Part shown: positions 10,201-17,455 of the stretch, piece by piece
Layout of the letters: each line of letters starts with the position of its first letter
Position numbering within the stretch: the first letter of the stretch is position 1
Source: Candidatus Methanomethylophilaceae archaeon
GTDB lineage: Archaea; Thermoplasmatota; Thermoplasmata; Methanomassiliicoccales; Methanomethylophilaceae
Reading direction: 5' to 3'
Length of the DNA stretch: 64,000 bases
Assembly: GCA_017524805.1 (NCBI GenBank)
Contig: JAFXUX010000030.1
Location: forward strand, 1-64,000
Position numbers and translations under genes: made by a program
Notes under the pieces: generated by a model
What the model was told of the DNA's origin: nothing
Database searches by the model: none
What the model saw: only the letters and a program-made list of their open reading frames with translations

Positions 10201-13167
10201 GACGGGAGAACAGCGGAAGCCTTCAGGAAGCTGAACGACACCGATTCGCCTTACGACAGGTCGCTGACCGTCGTCGACATGTTCAGGAAGAATGCCAGGG
10301 AGCATCCCGACAGCCTGGCCGTGGTCCACCTCGGCGAGAGCATGACCTACGGGAAGCTGGACGAGGTCACCGACCACATCGCAGGATACGTCAATTCCAA
10401 GGGCATCGGCAGGGACGAGTACGTTGCTGTGCTGGTACCCAGATCGATCCACATGGTCGTCGCGGCTGAGGGGATAATAAAGGCCGGAGCGGCATATCAG
10501 CCCCTGGATCCGACCTATCCGGAGGAGCGTCTTCTCTTCATGATGAAGGACTCCGACGTCAGGCTGCTGATAGCCGACAGAAAGCTCCGCGATATGGTCC
10601 CAGGTTATGAAGGAGAAGTGCTGTACATCGACGAGATCCCGGGCCTCTGCGCAGGCGAGCGTCCGGACGTGTCCGCGCTGGCCCCATCCCCAGAGGACGC
10701 GATCATAATTCTGTATACCTCAGGCACCACCGGGACTCCGAAGGGCTGCGTTCTCGAGCACAGGAATCTCTCCAGCTTCCTCAACTGGATGATCCCTGAG
10801 GTAAAGCTGGAGAACGGATCGAGATACGCATCGTACGCCAGCTACGGATTCGACGCGTGCATGATGGACATCCACGCATCCCTGTCCAGCGGCGCCACCG
10901 TCCACATAATCCCCGACGAGATCCGCAAGGACCTGGCCGAGGTAGACAGATACTTCATCAGCAACGGGATAACGCACGGCTTCATGACCACGCAGATGGG
11001 CAGGATGTTCATGGAGACCACCCAATGCAGATCCCTGAAGGCATTCATGTCCGGAGGGGAGAGCCTCGTGCCGCTCAACCCGCCGAAATGGGTCGACTTC
11101 TACAACATCTACGGGCCGACGGAATGCACCGTGGACGTCACCACCTTCATTGTGAAGGACGACAGCCCGCTGCTGCCGATAGGAAAGCCGAACACCAATG
11201 TGAGGCTTTACGTCATCGACAAGAGCGACAGGATCGTTCCTGTGGGTTGCTGCGGAGAGCTTTGCATCAGCGGGCCCCAGGTGTTCAGGGAATACCTCAA
11301 CAACCCCGAGAAGACAGCGAAAACCGTCACCAGAAACCCGTTCTCCGACGAGCCCGGACACGAACGCCTCTACAGGACCGGAGACGTAGTACGCCTGCTG
11401 CCGGACGGCAACATAGACTACATCGGCCGCCGCGACGGAATGGTGAAAGTCCGCGGATTCAGGATAGAGCTAGGAGAAGTGGAAGGCATCGTCCGCAGCT
11501 ACGAAGGCATCAAGAACGCCACCGTGAAAGCGTTCGACGACCCCGCCGGAGGGAAGTCGATAACCGCGTACGTAGTCTCAGACAATCCTGTGGATTTCAA
11601 AGGCCTTGCAGATTTCATAAGAGCATCCAAGCCTCCGTACATGGTCCCGGCGCATTTCGTGCAGCTGGATTCAATACCCATGAACGCCAACGGGAAGGTC
11701 GACAGAAGGAAGCTCCCAGAGCCTTCGTCCGAACCCAGGAGAGCCGGGAAGGAGCCTTCTGATCCGATGGAAGCCAAGCTGTGCGAGATATATGCCAGCG
11801 TCCTCGGCCTGAAGAAAGTCTATGCGGACGACGACTTCTTCGAGATCGGCGGTACATCCATCTCCGCGTCCAAGCTGGTGCTGAGCTGCATGAACTCCGG
11901 GTTCCCGATAGTCTACAAGAACGTCTTCGACAACCCGTCGCCGGAATCTTTGGCCAAGTTCATCGGGACCTTGGGACAGACCGGCAAGGAGGAAACCAGA
12001 GCGGCGATCGACGAGAGCCCGCTGTCTTGGAACGTAACGGAGAACCTGGATTCCATAAGCTCCCACAGCCCGCGCAGGATCCTTCTGACCGGAGCCACCG
12101 GATACCTCGGTTCCCACGTCCTATGGGAGCTTCTGAGAAGGAACGCCAAGCATGTCTATTGCCTGGTCAGAAGCGGGAAGGGCCAGACTTCCGAGGAAAG
12201 ACTGAAAACCATGTATATGTACTACTTCGGCGGGATGGGCACCGAAGACTCCCTCAGAAACGTCACGGTCATCGACAGCGACATCACCGACCCGAATCTG
12301 ATGAGCAAACTTGAGGGATGCGAGTTCGACACCATCATCAACTGCGCCGCGGTGGTGAAGCACTTCGCCGCGGACGATTCGATAGACAAGGTGAACGTCG
12401 GCGGAGTGACGAATCTCATAGGCGTGGCGGAAAAGACCGGTTCCATCTTGGTTCAGATCTCCACCGAAAGCGTGGCCGGGGAATCCGTCAACGGAAGCAT
12501 ACCTCCCGAACGCAAGATCAGAGAGAATGAGCTGGACTTCGGACAGAACCTGGACAACAAATACGCCCGCTCCAAGTTCATGGCCGAGGAGGAGATCATC
12601 AAGGCCATCCCGAGCGGCCTGAAGGCGAAGATAATCCGCGTGGGTAACCTGATGAGCCGCGACAGCGACGGAGAGTTCCAGATCAACTTCGGCACCAACG
12701 CGTTCATGAAGCAGATGAAATCCTATGTGAAGCTGGGATTCTTCTCGGTCACCGACATGGACTCAGAGGTGGAGTTCTCCCCCATAGACATGGTCGCGAA
12801 GGCCGTCGTCATCCTCGCTGGCACCCCCGATAAGTTTACCACGTTCCACGTGAGCAACTGCCACAAAGTCCACATGGCAAACGTGCTCAAAGTCATGAGG
12901 GACAACGGGATGCCTGTCGAGGTCGTTTCGAAGAAGGAATTCGAGAGAAGGTTCCAGGAAGCGATGAAAGACGAATCCAATGTGGAGTACATCTCCGGAC
13001 TGATCAGCTATCTGGGCAACGCAGGGGAGTCGCGCAGGTTCGTGGCCGCGGACGATTCGTATACTGTGAAAGCGCTGTACAGGCTCGGGTTCTCGTGGCC
13101 GATCATATCCGACGGATACATCGACAAGGCGTTCAAAGCCCTCAAGTCCATGAGATTCTTCAGATGA
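4243..13167 (+). CDS. three-module non-ribosomal peptide synthetase with terminal reductase domain
   Basis: This 2974-residue NRPS reads A1-T1-C1-A2-T2-C2-A3-T3-R. A1 (about 1-475) has IIYTSGSTG near 132-140. T1 carries its phosphopantetheine Ser at 514. C1 (about 570-985) has SHIMFDG at 696-702, and A2 spans about 1000-1480. The T2 Ser is 1525. C2 (about 1575-1995) has HHIISDG at 1700-1706, and A3 spans about 2010-2490. The T3 Ser is 2539. R (about 2605-2970) has GATGYLG at 2617-2623 and an SDR-type YxxxK at 2774-2778. All A domains keep the NxxGKxDRK lysine. The layout predicts a chain of three building blocks released by NAD(P)H as an aldehyde or alcohol. No N-terminal C domain or thioesterase is present, so A1-T1 is the loading module. 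A1 and A2 lack the Asp that binds the alpha-amino group. The PPTase follows after 19 bp, probably in one operon. Confidence 0.96.
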   Translation: MRDVFGMILERMESSPDKLAIWTAEGTFTYDELREYSSRAAASLKRDGLQKGQGITIELPRCKEYIGFMLGAWMLGAFFVPSDSAYPDDRKEFIAKDSGAMIRVTPDYVSDLSAAPLDRDPVIPSMGDRAFIIYTSGSTGRPKGVIHSHLSISSYVERIEDMFNVMDSDRFANPAAFTFIVGTAIILPLLALGCEDYIVPADVRMNLNKLSDFTSEHGITMTFMAPAMLPYFRQRKKTIRLVIIGGERAVKAWSDDFVIVNGYGSSETCSMATCFFLDRAYDNTPLGKPAKNVCAYVLDKDGKEAEEGEICFAGHFSDGYLNLPEATAKAFVPNPFKNRDGFGVMIRTGDIGRRLEDGNLLFLERNDWMVNINGQRVEPGEISGVMMGLPGIIQAAVKDFEGADGQTFLCTYYAAAADIPVDAVRDYLRSKLPGYMVPAYLIRMDRLPLNASGKIDRKSLPNPTEPGSGSAITAGPTDFEENAVTKGVREILKSITGRDDFRYDENLAYCGLSSLTAIKFTSEVMGRFGVDLDVISMLGGCSIASVSDEIISKLVEKSASAPAERKELRDMYPLTGPQMGVYQACYADPDTVMYNLPMQARIPKSQLSGRSIDDIIRKVVEAHPGLKCTIGHDGKGEPCMIPHPDAEVRIERMGGSESDLEAYRGTFVRPFDLSESLYRIVTFDIGDDIALLMDFSHIMFDGSSSLVLMDDIKAAISGRDPIAETYTMFDLSDEESERAGSGDYSRSLKYYSELLSDVDGTSLIQRDAYGDTKSKGHLRSKLNLRPESLKTFVEASGSTENAFFQSVMGFALSRFNCTDDSCHATVHNGRKGGRTSRLVGMLVKTLPVVARYDLDESPGALVKRMTDQLAASMRNDTVPFSEISSRFGVTSDVLFAYQGILDDEGVLDSQMEIKDVKNALTVQVYPMKDGFLIDLEYDASMYSKGIMESFLDVLQRCSTDFIVSPTLRDVAIAGEDDIALLKRVNSTDSDYDRNKTIVDLFRERAKERPDRPAVEFNSTIVSYSELDRISDHIASFIASKGIGKDRFVAILVPRSESMVIAAMGVVKSGAAYQPLDPTYPEERLLYMMGDSDVKLLIADRSLAGLVRGYECDVLYTDEFDERFGGQAPDVRSLSPSPKDAFVILYTSGTTGKPKGCVLENGNIAAFANWYGDEIGLGPESKYATYASFGFYACMMDTMVPLSRGSCVCVIPNEIRSDLAAMDSFFTEKGITHSFMTTQMGRMFMETIQCRSLSHFCTGGEALVPLNPPDWIEFRNLYGPTETTVSVTSFIVRDDSPLLPIGKPNTNVRVYVLDSDRRIVPTGACGELCISGPQVFRGYLNNPDKTASVLVDNPYSDGPDHRKLYRTGDIVRLLPDGNIDYIGRRDGMVKVRGFRIELTEVERAIRAFHGIKDATVQAFDAPSGGKQIAAYVVSDEKVDIKELESFILSTKPPYMVPAVTMQLDSIPLTVNSKVDRRKLPVPALDFGKATPPQTETQKRIFKIATEVLGTDKFGIDTDLFHAGLTSIGSIRFNVLLSDEFGIPFKSKDIKENSTIEKLEKLIESSAPAKTYGIQDDYPLTKSQEGIFVECMARPESTVYNIPLLIRYDDSIDEGKLKAAIVKAVNAHPFMMATIFADQSGDIRLLRKGLPTFSEEEIEEVTAKSIDSLMPTLAQPFRLIGSRLFRIKLIHADRNYLFIEMHHIISDGTSMNILTEDITKAYSGEELSAEKFSGFEASLKEAEERTDEALSKAKKYYDGLLAGYDRDSLPKGDRYHPDPSAPSVFVMESELNSAPKLSESCERAGITVNSLMLSAFGFVLAKYNGNEHSVFTTIYNGRNDSRTMDSISMYVKTLPVLCDVSDESMSPLRLSEKTGEQILSSMANDIYSFAEISRELEVKADVLFVYQGDGFGFDSFCGKPSESVMVSLSGEKEPMLFQAVIQGGRLAYQVEYDKDRFTEKFIGSFARAFDKALSEFLGCATLREISLSDGRTAEAFRKLNDTDSPYDRSLTVVDMFRKNAREHPDSLAVVHLGESMTYGKLDEVTDHIAGYVNSKGIGRDEYVAVLVPRSIHMVVAAEGIIKAGAAYQPLDPTYPEERLLFMMKDSDVRLLIADRKLRDMVPGYEGEVLYIDEIPGLCAGERPDVSALAPSPEDAIIILYTSGTTGTPKGCVLEHRNLSSFLNWMIPEVKLENGSRYASYASYGFDACMMDIHASLSSGATVHIIPDEIRKDLAEVDRYFISNGITHGFMTTQMGRMFMETTQCRSLKAFMSGGESLVPLNPPKWVDFYNIYGPTECTVDVTTFIVKDDSPLLPIGKPNTNVRLYVIDKSDRIVPVGCCGELCISGPQVFREYLNNPEKTAKTVTRNPFSDEPGHERLYRTGDVVRLLPDGNIDYIGRRDGMVKVRGFRIELGEVEGIVRSYEGIKNATVKAFDDPAGGKSITAYVVSDNPVDFKGLADFIRASKPPYMVPAHFVQLDSIPMNANGKVDRRKLPEPSSEPRRAGKEPSDPMEAKLCEIYASVLGLKKVYADDDFFEIGGTSISASKLVLSCMNSGFPIVYKNVFDNPSPESLAKFIGTLGQTGKEETRAAIDESPLSWNVTENLDSISSHSPRRILLTGATGYLGSHVLWELLRRNAKHVYCLVRSGKGQTSEERLKTMYMYYFGGMGTEDSLRNVTVIDSDITDPNLMSKLEGCEFDTIINCAAVVKHFAADDSIDKVNVGGVTNLIGVAEKTGSILVQISTESVAGESVNGSIPPERKIRENELDFGQNLDNKYARSKFMAEEEIIKAIPSGLKAKIIRVGNLMSRDSDGEFQINFGTNAFMKQMKSYVKLGFFSVTDMDSEVEFSPIDMVAKAVVILAGTPDKFTTFHVSNCHKVHMANVLKVMRDNGMPVEVVSKKEFERRFQEAMKDESNVEYISGLISYLGNAGESRRFVAADDSYTVKALYRLGFSWPIISDGYIDKAFKALKSMRFFR

Positions 13168-13186
13168 AAGCGCAGAGGAGAGAGCC

Positions 13187-13858
13187 ATGAAGACAAGGAC
13201 ATACTACTCGGAAACAGGCCCCTTGGATGACCCGCGGCTTTACTCCGTCCTTTATGGCAGGATGCCTGATGAGCGCAAAAGGAAAGCGGACAGATTCCTG
13301 TTCCATAAGGACAGAAGCCTCTGCGTGGGGACCTGGGCGCTTCTGCGCAAGGCCCTGGAGGATCTCGGGGAAAACCCTGATGCCGTCGCTTTAGAATATG
13401 GAGCCAACGGCAAACCATTCCTGGAGGGATCGTGGGTGAAGTTCAACCTTTCCCACTCGGAGGAAAGGGTGATGTGCTCCGTCTCCGACACGGACGTCGG
13501 CTGCGACGTTGAGACGGTAAGATATGCCGGCCTGGACATGGCCCGCAGATTCTTCCACGGCTCGGAATACGATTCCATCGCCGCAGCGGAAGGTACGGAG
13601 GAGATGCCGATGCTGTTCTGCCGCTTCTGGACGCTCAAAGAAAGCTTCATGAAAGCCACGGGGCTGGGCATGTCGCTCCCCCTCGACTCGTTCCGCGTGA
13701 TCCTAGGCGATGACATACGCGCAGAGCAGAGCGTTGACGATAGAGAGTGGCTATTCAAAGAATACGATCCGCATGACGGATACCGCTGCGCCGCGTGCTC
13801 CTTCGGCGGGGGCTTCGAGCCTTCGATGAGACGCATAGAACTGACCGAACTGACGTGA
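13187..13858 (+). CDS. Sfp-type 4'-phosphopantetheinyl transferase
   Basis: This 223-residue protein transfers phosphopantetheine from CoA to carrier-protein serines. It has the Sfp motifs in order: NLSHSEERV near 87-95, the Mg-binding GCDVE with Asp107 and Glu109, and FWTLKESFMKATG with Lys151, Glu152 and Lys156. The length is typical of the Sfp class. It follows the NRPS by 19 bp with a GAGGAGAG ribosome-binding site, so it is almost certainly co-transcribed and serves the three T domains. Archaea do not otherwise need a dedicated carrier-protein PPTase in most lineages, so the gene probably arrived with the NRPS. Confidence 0.95.
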   Translation: MKTRTYYSETGPLDDPRLYSVLYGRMPDERKRKADRFLFHKDRSLCVGTWALLRKALEDLGENPDAVALEYGANGKPFLEGSWVKFNLSHSEERVMCSVSDTDVGCDVETVRYAGLDMARRFFHGSEYDSIAAAEGTEEMPMLFCRFWTLKESFMKATGLGMSLPLDSFRVILGDDIRAEQSVDDREWLFKEYDPHDGYRCAACSFGGGFEPSMRRIELTELT

Positions 13859-13915
13859 TACGGACTTGTTTTAACGGACGAACGACAAACAGATCAAAAC
13901 CTGAAGGATGAGACG

Positions 13916-15733
13916 ATGACCGAGACCGCCGAAAAGAAAGGCATAGCTGGATTCCTTGGCTGTCTATTCAAAAAACCCCCGTCCAATGATGTCTTAGATG
14001 AGATCTTAGCTCAGAGAGACAGCCGCGGAGACAGGATTCTGGAAATAATGATTGCCGCGGTTATCCTCATGAACATAGTATGGATCAACCTGGAAGATGA
14101 AATGCCGCACATGTATCCGATTAAAATGGATATTCTGTACGCTTCCATAGCCATTATGTTCATATGCGCGGTGGCGTGCATCCTAATCGGAAGCCGCTGG
14201 TGGACGAAATACCTTCTGATAGGCTCGATCGCCCTCAATTCGTTCATCATCGTTGGCGTAATAGACCATACCATGATGATCATGATGATCCTGCCGGTGG
14301 TATCCAGCTGCATCTACTATCGCAACAATCTGACCAAGGCAATGATCGTCTTATGCGCGTTGTTGATGCTCATCGGACTCTTCCTATACGGCAGCTCATC
14401 GCCCATAGCGTTCGGGTTATACTATGGCATGACAGAGCTCGACAGAATGGTGTCCATGATCACCACATTTTACATCGTAGATCTGCTCATCTATCTGCTC
14501 ATCTGCATCCCATGCTATTACGCGACTAAGAACGGGATTGACGATATCAGAAAGGAATACGATCTCAGAAGGGAGCAGATAGGGATGGAAAAAGAGATGT
14601 CCAACGCCAGAGGCATCCAGCAGGGGCTTCTCATTAAGGACTTCCCCTGCAAGCAATACTGCGACATCTCCTCGTTCATGTCCGCCTCCAAAGAGGTCGG
14701 CGGCGACTTCTACGACTGCTTCAGGATCGGGGACGACCGCCTCGCCATCGTCATGGCCGACGTATCCGGGAAAGGCCTGTCAGCCGCCCTGTTCATGGCC
14801 ACATCCATGACCCTCATAAGGTCCAACGTGCAGGCGGGAGGGGATCTGGAAAAGGCAATGGAGAAAGCTAACAGAGAATTGGCCGCGTCCAATCCCATGA
14901 AATATTTCGTCACGGTCTGGATCGGCATCATTGACCTCAGGCATGGGGGCCTTTCTTTCGTGAACGCCGGGCACAACCCCCCATTCATCCGCAAGGACGG
15001 GAAATATGAGATGCTGATTTCGAAGCCGGACTTCGTGTTCGGCAGAAAGAAAAGGATGACGTACAACAGGCACCACATAAATTTTGACGTGGGCGACGGC
15101 ATTTTCCTTTATACCGACGGAGTGACCGAGGCCGCAGGGCCGGACGGAAGCATGTTCGGTGTCGACCGCCTGAAGGAATCCCTTTCCTCGGTGGGAAACC
15201 TGTCCCCGGATTACGTCCTGTCCAAAATAAAATCGGATGTGGACAACTTCGTCAGAGACGCCGACCAAAGCGACGATATGACTATGATGCAGGTGGATTA
15301 CACCCACGCATACGATCTCAAGCCCGATGACGGCATAAAGGTCCGCGCGGACAGGGAAGGATACGCTCTGGTGATGGAACGCATCAAGCAGAGGATGACA
15401 GAAGGAGGCTGCCCGCCCAGGACCATCACGGAAATGGAGACGGCCTGCTCCGAGATCTACGCCAACATAGACATGTACGCATACGCGGACAAGGAAGAGA
15501 AAGGAGACGTCCTCGTCACAACCGACATCGTCAACGGAGCGGTACGCATAACGTTCAAAGATTGGGGGATCCCGTTCAATCCTATCGAACACGAAACCCC
15601 AGACCCCATAGCCAGCTTCAAAGAGCGCAAGCGCGGAGGGCTCGGCATAATGCTGGTAAAAAAGATATGCGATGACGTATCGTACGTCCGCGAAGGCAAC
15701 TGCAACATTTTGAAGCTGGAAAAAGAGATGTGA
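13916..15733 (+). CDS. membrane PP2C (SpoIIE/RsbU-type) phosphatase fused to an RsbW-like HATPase domain
   Basis: This 605-residue protein has about six membrane helices (roughly residues 40-210) and a short coiled linker. A PP2C-type phosphatase follows: GGDFYDCF near 262, MADVSGKGLSAALF near 280, NAGHNPPF, LYTDGVTEA and SDDMTMM near 453. A C-terminal HATPase of the anti-sigma-kinase type has an N box near 505 (ETACSEIYANID), a G1 box DWGIP near 548 and a G2 box RGGLGIML near 573. It thus joins the phosphatase and kinase halves of a partner-switching module in one membrane protein. The STAS gene follows after 4 bp and is the obvious substrate. The signal sensed by the membrane part is unknown. 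The gene starts 57 bp after the PPTase on the same strand, so control of, or co-expression with, the NRPS operon is possible. Confidence 0.92.
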   Translation: MTETAEKKGIAGFLGCLFKKPPSNDVLDEILAQRDSRGDRILEIMIAAVILMNIVWINLEDEMPHMYPIKMDILYASIAIMFICAVACILIGSRWWTKYLLIGSIALNSFIIVGVIDHTMMIMMILPVVSSCIYYRNNLTKAMIVLCALLMLIGLFLYGSSSPIAFGLYYGMTELDRMVSMITTFYIVDLLIYLLICIPCYYATKNGIDDIRKEYDLRREQIGMEKEMSNARGIQQGLLIKDFPCKQYCDISSFMSASKEVGGDFYDCFRIGDDRLAIVMADVSGKGLSAALFMATSMTLIRSNVQAGGDLEKAMEKANRELAASNPMKYFVTVWIGIIDLRHGGLSFVNAGHNPPFIRKDGKYEMLISKPDFVFGRKKRMTYNRHHINFDVGDGIFLYTDGVTEAAGPDGSMFGVDRLKESLSSVGNLSPDYVLSKIKSDVDNFVRDADQSDDMTMMQVDYTHAYDLKPDDGIKVRADREGYALVMERIKQRMTEGGCPPRTITEMETACSEIYANIDMYAYADKEEKGDVLVTTDIVNGAVRITFKDWGIPFNPIEHETPDPIASFKERKRGGLGIMLVKKICDDVSYVREGNCNILKLEKEM

Positions 15734-15737
15734 TACC

Positions 15738-16034
15738 ATGGAATTCGGAATAGAGAAGAAAGACGGCGTGACCACGATAGCCCCCAAAGGCAACGTCGAC
15801 TACGTGACGGCCCCGGAACTGGATGAGGTCGTGGAGAGGGAAGCCGCAACGGCCGCATCGCTGGTTTTCGACATGTCCGGCGTATCTTACATATCGTCAG
15901 CGGGACTCAGATCCCTTCTGAACGCGGACGAGCTCATGGAAGATAAGAACGGCATCAAGCTGATCAACGTGAACAAGGAAGTGAAAGCGGTCCTGGACAT
16001 GACCAACTTCTCGGGGTTGCTGAATATAGAGTGA
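15738..16034 (+). CDS. STAS-domain anti-anti-sigma-like protein
   Basis: This 98-residue single STAS domain is the size of SpoIIAA/RsbV. The phosphoacceptor loop is visible in VFDMSGVSYISSAGLRSLL, with Ser54 at the place of SpoIIAA Ser58. The start lies 4 bp after the phosphatase/kinase gene, so the two are translationally linked. In bacteria such proteins are phosphorylated by an RsbW kinase and dephosphorylated by an RsbU phosphatase to control a sigma factor. Archaea have no sigma factors, so the downstream target here must be something else. That target is not visible in the window. Confidence 0.93.
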   Translation: MEFGIEKKDGVTTIAPKGNVDYVTAPELDEVVEREAATAASLVFDMSGVSYISSAGLRSLLNADELMEDKNGIKLINVNKEVKAVLDMTNFSGLLNIE

Positions 16035-16117
16035 AAAACGCCACGCCACTGAGACTTGCAGACTGTGGAGGGGTTTGAAGGGCGGCCCGAAGATGAACCG
16101 CCCTGGATGCCGCGCTT

Positions 16118-16519
16118 TCAAGCGAGTTTCTTTCCGGCATTGGGGCTTGCGCTCTGGTCGTACACGGATTTGATGTCGAAGAGAAGGACGGATTTGATGG
16201 GAAGGTGAAGCATCTCCTGGATCTTGTTTGACATCATATCGTAGATCGGGCCGTTGAAAAGCTTGGCTTTGAGCTCGGTGTTGACGATGTAAGCTTCCAT
16301 CCTTTTTGCGACGGTAAAGGCCGCTTTGGGATTGCTTTCGATGTTCTTGACGAAAACGTCCATGAAAATCTGGACGGCAACCATGGTGCTGTCGTCGAAA
16401 ACGCCGATGGTTCCCGCAGGGATCGCATGGGGTTTCCCGTCCTTGCAGGCTGTCGCGATGATTTTGCATGCGTCTTTGTCGTTGAAAAGGGCTTTGACGT
16501 TCTCGGGTATTGATACCAT
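16118..16519 (-). CDS. pyridoxamine 5'-phosphate oxidase-like FMN-binding protein
   Basis: This 133-residue protein has the split-barrel pattern of the PNPOx-like family. The N-terminal strand ACKIIATACKDGKPHAIPAG is followed by a short loop, MVAVQIFMDVFVKNIESNPK, and AAFTVAKRMEAYIVN. The family binds FMN or F420 and includes uncharacterised small redox proteins in methanogens; the substrate is unknown. The gene stands alone on the minus strand, convergent with the STAS gene. Its promoter region contains a 7-3-7 palindrome over the TATA box and two near-identical 12-mers, suggesting tight regulation. Confidence 0.8.
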   Translation of the reverse strand: MVSIPENVKALFNDKDACKIIATACKDGKPHAIPAGTIGVFDDSTMVAVQIFMDVFVKNIESNPKAAFTVAKRMEAYIVNTELKAKLFNGPIYDMMSNKIQEMLHLPIKSVLLFDIKSVYDQSASPNAGKKLA

Positions 16520-16550
16520 TTTGATATCTCAGATTTTAATTTGTTCATAG

Positions 16551-16567
16551 ATATAAACATTTATATC
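16551..16567 (-). promoter_or_regulatory. palindrome over the TATA box of the PNPOx-like gene
   Basis: GATATAA-ACA-TTATATC is a perfect 7-3-7 inverted repeat 32-48 bp before the ATG at 16519, where the TATA box should be. It is flanked by direct repeats CATTTTGATATC (16518-16529) and CATTTTGATACC (16567-16578). This is a candidate operator; the regulator is unknown. Confidence 0.45.
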
Positions 16568-16594
16568 ATTTTGATACCGAGAATCCGCCGGTTC

Positions 16595-17455
16595 TCAGAG
16601 GGGTTTTATGTCCCAGAGCTTGAGACCATTCTTCTCCGCCCATCTGACCGTATCGCGGTACAGCCTCGTGTCGAAGAAATCCGAATCCGAGAAAGCCAGC
16701 CGAAGCGCGCCTCCCAAAGCCCCTTCGTTGAGATTCCTGGCGTTGAAAGAGCCGAAATTGGTGGTGAGCGCCAAAAGCAATATGGAAACGGTGTCATGGC
16801 CTCTGGCGGCATGCCAAGGATCCTCGAGCTCCGCCTCCTCTTTCTGCAGAAGTTCCATCAGCAGGCCGCTTGATGCCTTCGCAGAGCCGGAATTGGATAG
16901 AACCTCCTTGATGAGGTCCTTCTTGTCGAGGCGCAGGGACTTGCGGTCGATGAATTTCCCCGCATCCAGATCGCCGAAATTGAGGTCCAGGCTCTGGCGC
17001 ATGGAGATGTGCATGAGAAGCCCGATCGGGCTGCTGGAATTGACCAGAACATCTCTGACTGGACCGTATTTGGATGTGAACGCCTTCAATTTGTCGCGGT
17101 CAGCGTATTCGTCTAGCACGTCGTCCAAAGCGTTGCTCCTGATGCAGAGCATCTCCATGTCCCTGCAATCCGTGCGGAAAAGCGGAGGCGTCTCGCATTT
17201 GTGGTCCAGAAGATCCAGATCCGCGTCCACTATCCCGATGACCTCCTTGAGCCCTCTGTGCCCGGTAAGCTCCTTGACGGCCCTGCGGACGTTGTCCTTG
17301 GAATGGCACTGAACTATCCTGACGCCCTCGGCGATGAATTTTCCGTAGACGCGGTCGTCTGTGACGCCTTCTACCAGAACGAATGCGCCGCCCACAGCGG
17401 AGCGCATCATCATGACTTCGTTGCAGACGTCGCTGCTCCCCAGATTACTGCGCAT
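16595..17455 (-). CDS. DUF4435 TOPRIM-type protein (AriB-like), second gene of an ATPase pair
   Basis: This 286-residue protein carries a TOPRIM signature near the N-terminus. Glu29 lies in FVLVEGVTDDRVYGKF, and Asp77 and Asp79 in VIGIVDADLDLL, in the spacing of the E and DxD motifs that bind Mg2+ in OLD and topoisomerase nucleases. The family match is DUF4435. It starts inside the end of the upstream AAA ATPase gene (11-bp overlap), so the two are translated together. In PARIS, the anti-phage system AriA (AAA15 ATPase) + AriB (DUF4435), the ATPase holds the TOPRIM effector until phage proteins trigger it. The acidic residues are intact, so an active nuclease is plausible. The start could also be the Met cluster at residue 15. 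Confidence 0.75.
   Translation of the reverse strand: MRSNLGSSDVCNEVMMMRSAVGGAFVLVEGVTDDRVYGKFIAEGVRIVQCHSKDNVRRAVKELTGHRGLKEVIGIVDADLDLLDHKCETPPLFRTDCRDMEMLCIRSNALDDVLDEYADRDKLKAFTSKYGPVRDVLVNSSSPIGLLMHISMRQSLDLNFGDLDAGKFIDRKSLRLDKKDLIKEVLSNSGSAKASSGLLMELLQKEEAELEDPWHAARGHDTVSILLLALTTNFGSFNARNLNEGALGGALRLAFSDSDFFDTRLYRDTVRWAEKNGLKLWDIKPL

Noticed and set aside
14780-15793. Antisense frame to the phosphatase/kinase gene
   Set aside because: It is a shadow of a sense gene with full motif support.
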